64,000 bases of DNA. Source: Nocardia abscessus NBRC 100374. Its GTDB lineage: Bacteria > Actinomycetota > Actinomycetes > Mycobacteriales > Mycobacteriaceae. The notes beneath the pieces are model-generated. The model saw nothing but the letters and a program-made list of their open reading frames with translations. It made no database searches and was not told the DNA's origin. Position numbers and translations under genes: made by a program. Positions 61,733 to 64,000 of this stretch are shown in pieces. The DNA lies in assembly GCF_000308455.1 (NCBI RefSeq), contig NZ_BAFP01000003.1, positions 1-64,000 of the forward strand, in the 5' to 3' direction. Position 1 is the stretch's first letter; each line of letters opens with the position of its first letter.

Positions 61733-62694
61733 GACGACTCCACCGCCGAGAACATCACTTTATCCATCTCCCTCAAAAATTGTTCGACCCATCCCGATCG
61801 GGGGTGGTCGAACTTGAATATATCGACGTTGTGCGAAATGAGCTGGGCAGTATCGTCCATGGACGGAAAAGAGAGACCCAAATCGCTGATGAACTCGTGT
61901 CTGTTGCGATCCGGATACCGCTCGACATGTTTTTCCACGAGTTCGGCTGCCTGCCCAGCAGGAATTCTGCGCATAACGCCATCGGCCGCTGTCGAACAGC
62001 GCAACTCGACGAGGGCATCCACCCGCATGGTCTGTGCCGCACGACCTCCGATGGCCGGCAGTTCGGATGGTGAAAGAAAGATCTTCTCCGCCGTGGGCAC
62101 TGCCACGTTCGCAGGGTGGAGGCGGGCTGCTCGCGCCAGGTCGGCGAGAGGGAGGGCGGGCCTGTGCTCAGCGAGTGAGCCGACCCGGACACCGATGGAG
62201 CGCGACGTTCCCATGGCAGAGGCGCGGTCGGTCAGCGCGAGCATCGTGTCGTCGTTGGAGATGAACTCTCCCCCACGGGACCGAACGAGGGAAAGCGCCG
62301 CCGTCGTCTTTCCCGCGAACTTGTTGCCGACTATCACGACTCCGCGGCCCGCGACCGTCACCGCCGCACCGTGAACCGGTCGCCATCCGGCCATCATCGC
62401 CGCGATGCGATCGAGGGTGCGAATGTATCTGTTGGTAAATGTGGACACCCAATCGGATGAGCCGACGATGTTCACCTGTCGATCGGCGACCTGCCAGTCG
62501 ACGGCGGGTTCGGAATCCGGACCAGAGGAAACTGAGCCGGTTTCTTCGATGTGAATGGACCAGTAGTCGCCCGCTGAGGACGCGGGCACCGGTTCGAGAA
62601 AGGGATCCACCGTATTCGCGATCTGATCCAGGATATCCGCACTGCCGTGAATCGAGTACAACGCGTTTATGGATTTCAGTTTGATGGATTTCAT
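61729..62694 (-). CDS. HPr-kinase-like (HprK-like) kinase
   Basis: This 321-residue protein has the HprK P-loop core: VHGAAVTVAGRGVVIVGNKF with His108, GNKFAGKT (123-130) and FISNDD. The N-terminal third resembles the partner domain of HprK-like peptide kinases. In lasso clusters (paeninodin type) such kinases phosphorylate the C-terminal Ser of the precursor. The precursor here ends in Ser, which fits. It overlaps both neighbours by ATGA. Confidence 0.82.
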   Translation of the reverse strand: MKSIKLKSINALYSIHGSADILDQIANTVDPFLEPVPASSAGDYWSIHIEETGSVSSGPDSEPAVDWQVADRQVNIVGSSDWVSTFTNRYIRTLDRIAAMMAGWRPVHGAAVTVAGRGVVIVGNKFAGKTTAALSLVRSRGGEFISNDDTMLALTDRASAMGTSRSIGVRVGSLAEHRPALPLADLARAARLHPANVAVPTAEKIFLSPSELPAIGGRAAQTMRVDALVELRCSTAADGVMRRIPAGQAAELVEKHVERYPDRNRHEFISDLGLSFPSMDDTAQLISHNVDIFKFDHPRSGWVEQFLREMDKVMFSAVESS

Positions 62695-63539
62695 CGCCGA
62701 AGGGCTTCCAGTATCCTATAACCTTGGTCCGCGAACTGTTCCTCGCGCTGTAATCGGGCCGTCGTCAGCGTTGTCACGGCGCATCTGATCCGACTGAATC
62801 GCAACAACACCGGGTCGGGCCAGGGTCGGGTAAGCCCCCGTGCGCGACGATAAGCGGCTGCGAACAGCGACTGCCCGTTCGGTACGCGGGTGAGTTCTCG
62901 ATCCCATATCCGGGCCAGGTCGAGTTCGGCCGGGCCGGTACAGGCGCGCTCGAAATCGAAAACGACATGTCGGCCAGAGCATTTTGCGACGTTGCGGGAC
63001 GAAAAGTCGCCGTGCAGAACAACCGACGGAGTGGTCGTCGCGATTTCTGACGCGGCGGTTACCAGGTCCTGCGCCCAGGCGCCGGCAACCACCGATTCCA
63101 CTTCGGCAAAACTATCCGGAGCGATGCGCGCGAGACGCTCGACAGCCTTCTCGTACGACGCGGGACTGATGTGGTCGGCCGCGATGCCACTGCTCGGTGG
63201 TAGCGGGCAGTCGTGCACCGCGGCCAGTAATCTTGCGGACACTCCCAGGCCGTCGCGGTCCAAGGTGACCTCATCCAAATGTGCCCACCCGAATGCTGTG
63301 TACGCGCCTACCTTGTCCAACATCCCACTGTTCACGAATCGGGTTGTGATCGCTCTCGGCAGCTGTGACGCCACCGCGGCCTCGGTGGCGCCTCGGCGAT
63401 CCGACGCGTACAGCTTCAAGAACACTGTGCCCTCGCCTCCGTGACCGGAGAACCAGGCATTGGCCGAACGACGGTCCGCTGTCGGAGCTTCTATCTGGCG
63501 AAGTCGTCGATAACCCAGGCGAACGCGGATCTGCTCCAC
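62691..63539 (-). CDS. APH-like phosphotransferase
   Basis: This protein of about 282 residues has the aminoglycoside/choline kinase fold: an ATP-site Lys in VFLKLYAS, VVLHGDFSSRNVAK (the HxDxxxxN loop) and VFDFERACTGPAELDLARIWD (DxD). It could phosphorylate the product or an intermediate, or confer self-resistance. GTG 63539 places the Lys at about residue 42, as is usual; ATG 63680 would overlap the pyrophosphatase gene by 83 bases. It overlaps the kinase gene by 4 bases. Confidence 0.7.
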   Translation of the reverse strand: MEQIRVRLGYRRLRQIEAPTADRRSANAWFSGHGGEGTVFLKLYASDRRGATEAAVASQLPRAITTRFVNSGMLDKVGAYTAFGWAHLDEVTLDRDGLGVSARLLAAVHDCPLPPSSGIAADHISPASYEKAVERLARIAPDSFAEVESVVAGAWAQDLVTAASEIATTTPSVVLHGDFSSRNVAKCSGRHVVFDFERACTGPAELDLARIWDRELTRVPNGQSLFAAAYRRARGLTRPWPDPVLLRFSRIRCAVTTLTTARLQREEQFADQGYRILEALRR

Positions 63540-63597
63540 GGTAGTGGCGGGCAGCCGGTCGACCAGGCCGCCGGCGAATACCGAATCACGCGTGAGT

Positions 63598-63972
63598 TCA
63601 GTCGTTACCGGCTGCCGAACGTACGATTGTGTACGGCCGGTCGCCTTCCTGGAACCACACGAGTTCCTTGATTCGCTCATCAGAAATTTGTTCCCCGTCT
63701 TCAACAACCACAAGTTTGTCGTCATCCTCGTATAAGCGATGCACAACAGCGATACACAAGCCCTCGGATTCGGCAACCGGACCGGTCGGTCCTATGAGAT
63801 ATGCGTCGAGATCCTCACCATCGGGCGCAGGGACGCCTGGCAGGTAGCCATAATTCAGGTCGTAATGAAACCCGTCGGTCGGATGGTGTGACCCCAACGG
63901 CCGGTCGATAACCACCCGGACATGCTTGCCGAGGAACGCCTTGCCGAGCGCCAGTGTTTTGCTGTTGTCCAT
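63598..63972 (-). CDS. Inorganic pyrophosphatase-like protein (family I)
   Basis: This 124-residue protein has YGYLPGVPAPDGEDLDAYLI, matching the YGxxxxTxAxDGDPxDxLV region of family I pyrophosphatase, but it is shorter than the usual 160-175 residues. It may remove PPi from the nucleotidyl transfer step. It is the first gene of the minus operon visible in the window. The stop at 63598 lies 58 bases before the preferred start of the phosphotransferase gene. Confidence 0.75.
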   Translation of the reverse strand: MDNSKTLALGKAFLGKHVRVVIDRPLGSHHPTDGFHYDLNYGYLPGVPAPDGEDLDAYLIGPTGPVAESEGLCIAVVHRLYEDDDKLVVVEDGEQISDERIKELVWFQEGDRPYTIVRSAAGND

Positions 63973-64000
63973 GCGCAGCAGCTTAGCTGCCGCGCGGCTT

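Noticed and set aside
49947..63972. Lasso peptide cluster
   Set aside because: HprK-like kinase and nucleotidyltransferase suggest lasso tailoring, but no asparagine-synthetase-like cyclase, RRE protein or transglutaminase-like protease is present, and the leader is double-glycine type.

Overview
The window is high-GC actinobacterial chromosome, most likely Nocardia or a close mycolate-producing relative. Support: many GTG starts, a PE/PPE/EspG trio, an IdeR-type iron box, and a gene order that, as I remember it, parallels M. tuberculosis Rv3834c-Rv3847 (serS, septum-formation protein, small zincin, phosphoglycerate mutase, pheA, DUF2470 protein, ferritin, glpQ1, DUF4328 protein, sodA) and Rv3814c-Rv3818 (acyltransferases, Rieske protein). 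No tRNA, rRNA, CRISPR array or insertion sequence was seen.

1-49.4 kb is mostly conserved housekeeping and stress DNA. It holds a RecB-like nuclease, HtpG, a manganese-riboswitch-controlled TMEM165/GDT1 transporter, superoxide dismutase, MsrA, rhodanese and glycerophosphodiesterase. Two tandem ferritins follow, one of which has lost most of its ferroxidase ligands. Next are an IdeR-controlled DUF2470 gene beside a decayed partial copy of itself, pheA with a phosphoglycerate mutase, an EspG/PPE/PE operon, serS, a GGDEF/EAL protein with a broken GGDEF motif, transporters, a MauE-thioredoxin fusion, a BP74-like protein, a metallo-beta-lactamase/Rieske protein and tandem PlsC acyltransferases. 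A copper operon (copZ, His-rich protein, copA) and an AhpD-like gene divergent from a TetR gene with three operators close this part. Intergenic DNA holds a cluster of DnaA-box-like sites (10.87-10.92 kb) and a dispersed hairpin element found upstream of two genes with compensated stem changes.

49.9-64 kb is the most interesting part. It is visibly lower in GC and reads as a compact natural-product cluster of two convergent operons. The plus operon begins with a 33-codon precursor peptide not previously called (double-glycine leader, 9-residue core ending in Ser), followed by a palindromic attenuator. It then encodes a condensation-domain protein lacking its catalytic His, a C39-peptidase ABC transporter, a nucleotidyltransferase, a helical unknown, a lone acyl carrier protein and a CodA-like amidohydrolase. 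The minus operon encodes a family I pyrophosphatase-like protein, an APH-like phosphotransferase, an HPr-kinase-like protein, a nucleoside phosphorylase, a thymidylate-synthase-like CMP hydroxymethylase candidate, a MilB-like N-glycosidase candidate, a ThiD-like kinase, a DAO/ThiO-like flavoprotein and a TenA-like protein.

My reading is that the cluster makes a ribosomal peptide conjugated to a hydroxymethylpyrimidine or nucleotide. The pyrimidine logic resembles mildiomycin and bacimethrin (an antithiamine); the kinase plus nucleotidyltransferase logic resembles lasso-peptide C-terminal serine tailoring; export and leader removal would be by the C39 transporter. No lasso cyclase, LanM or adenylation domain is present. 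The cluster may continue beyond the right edge.
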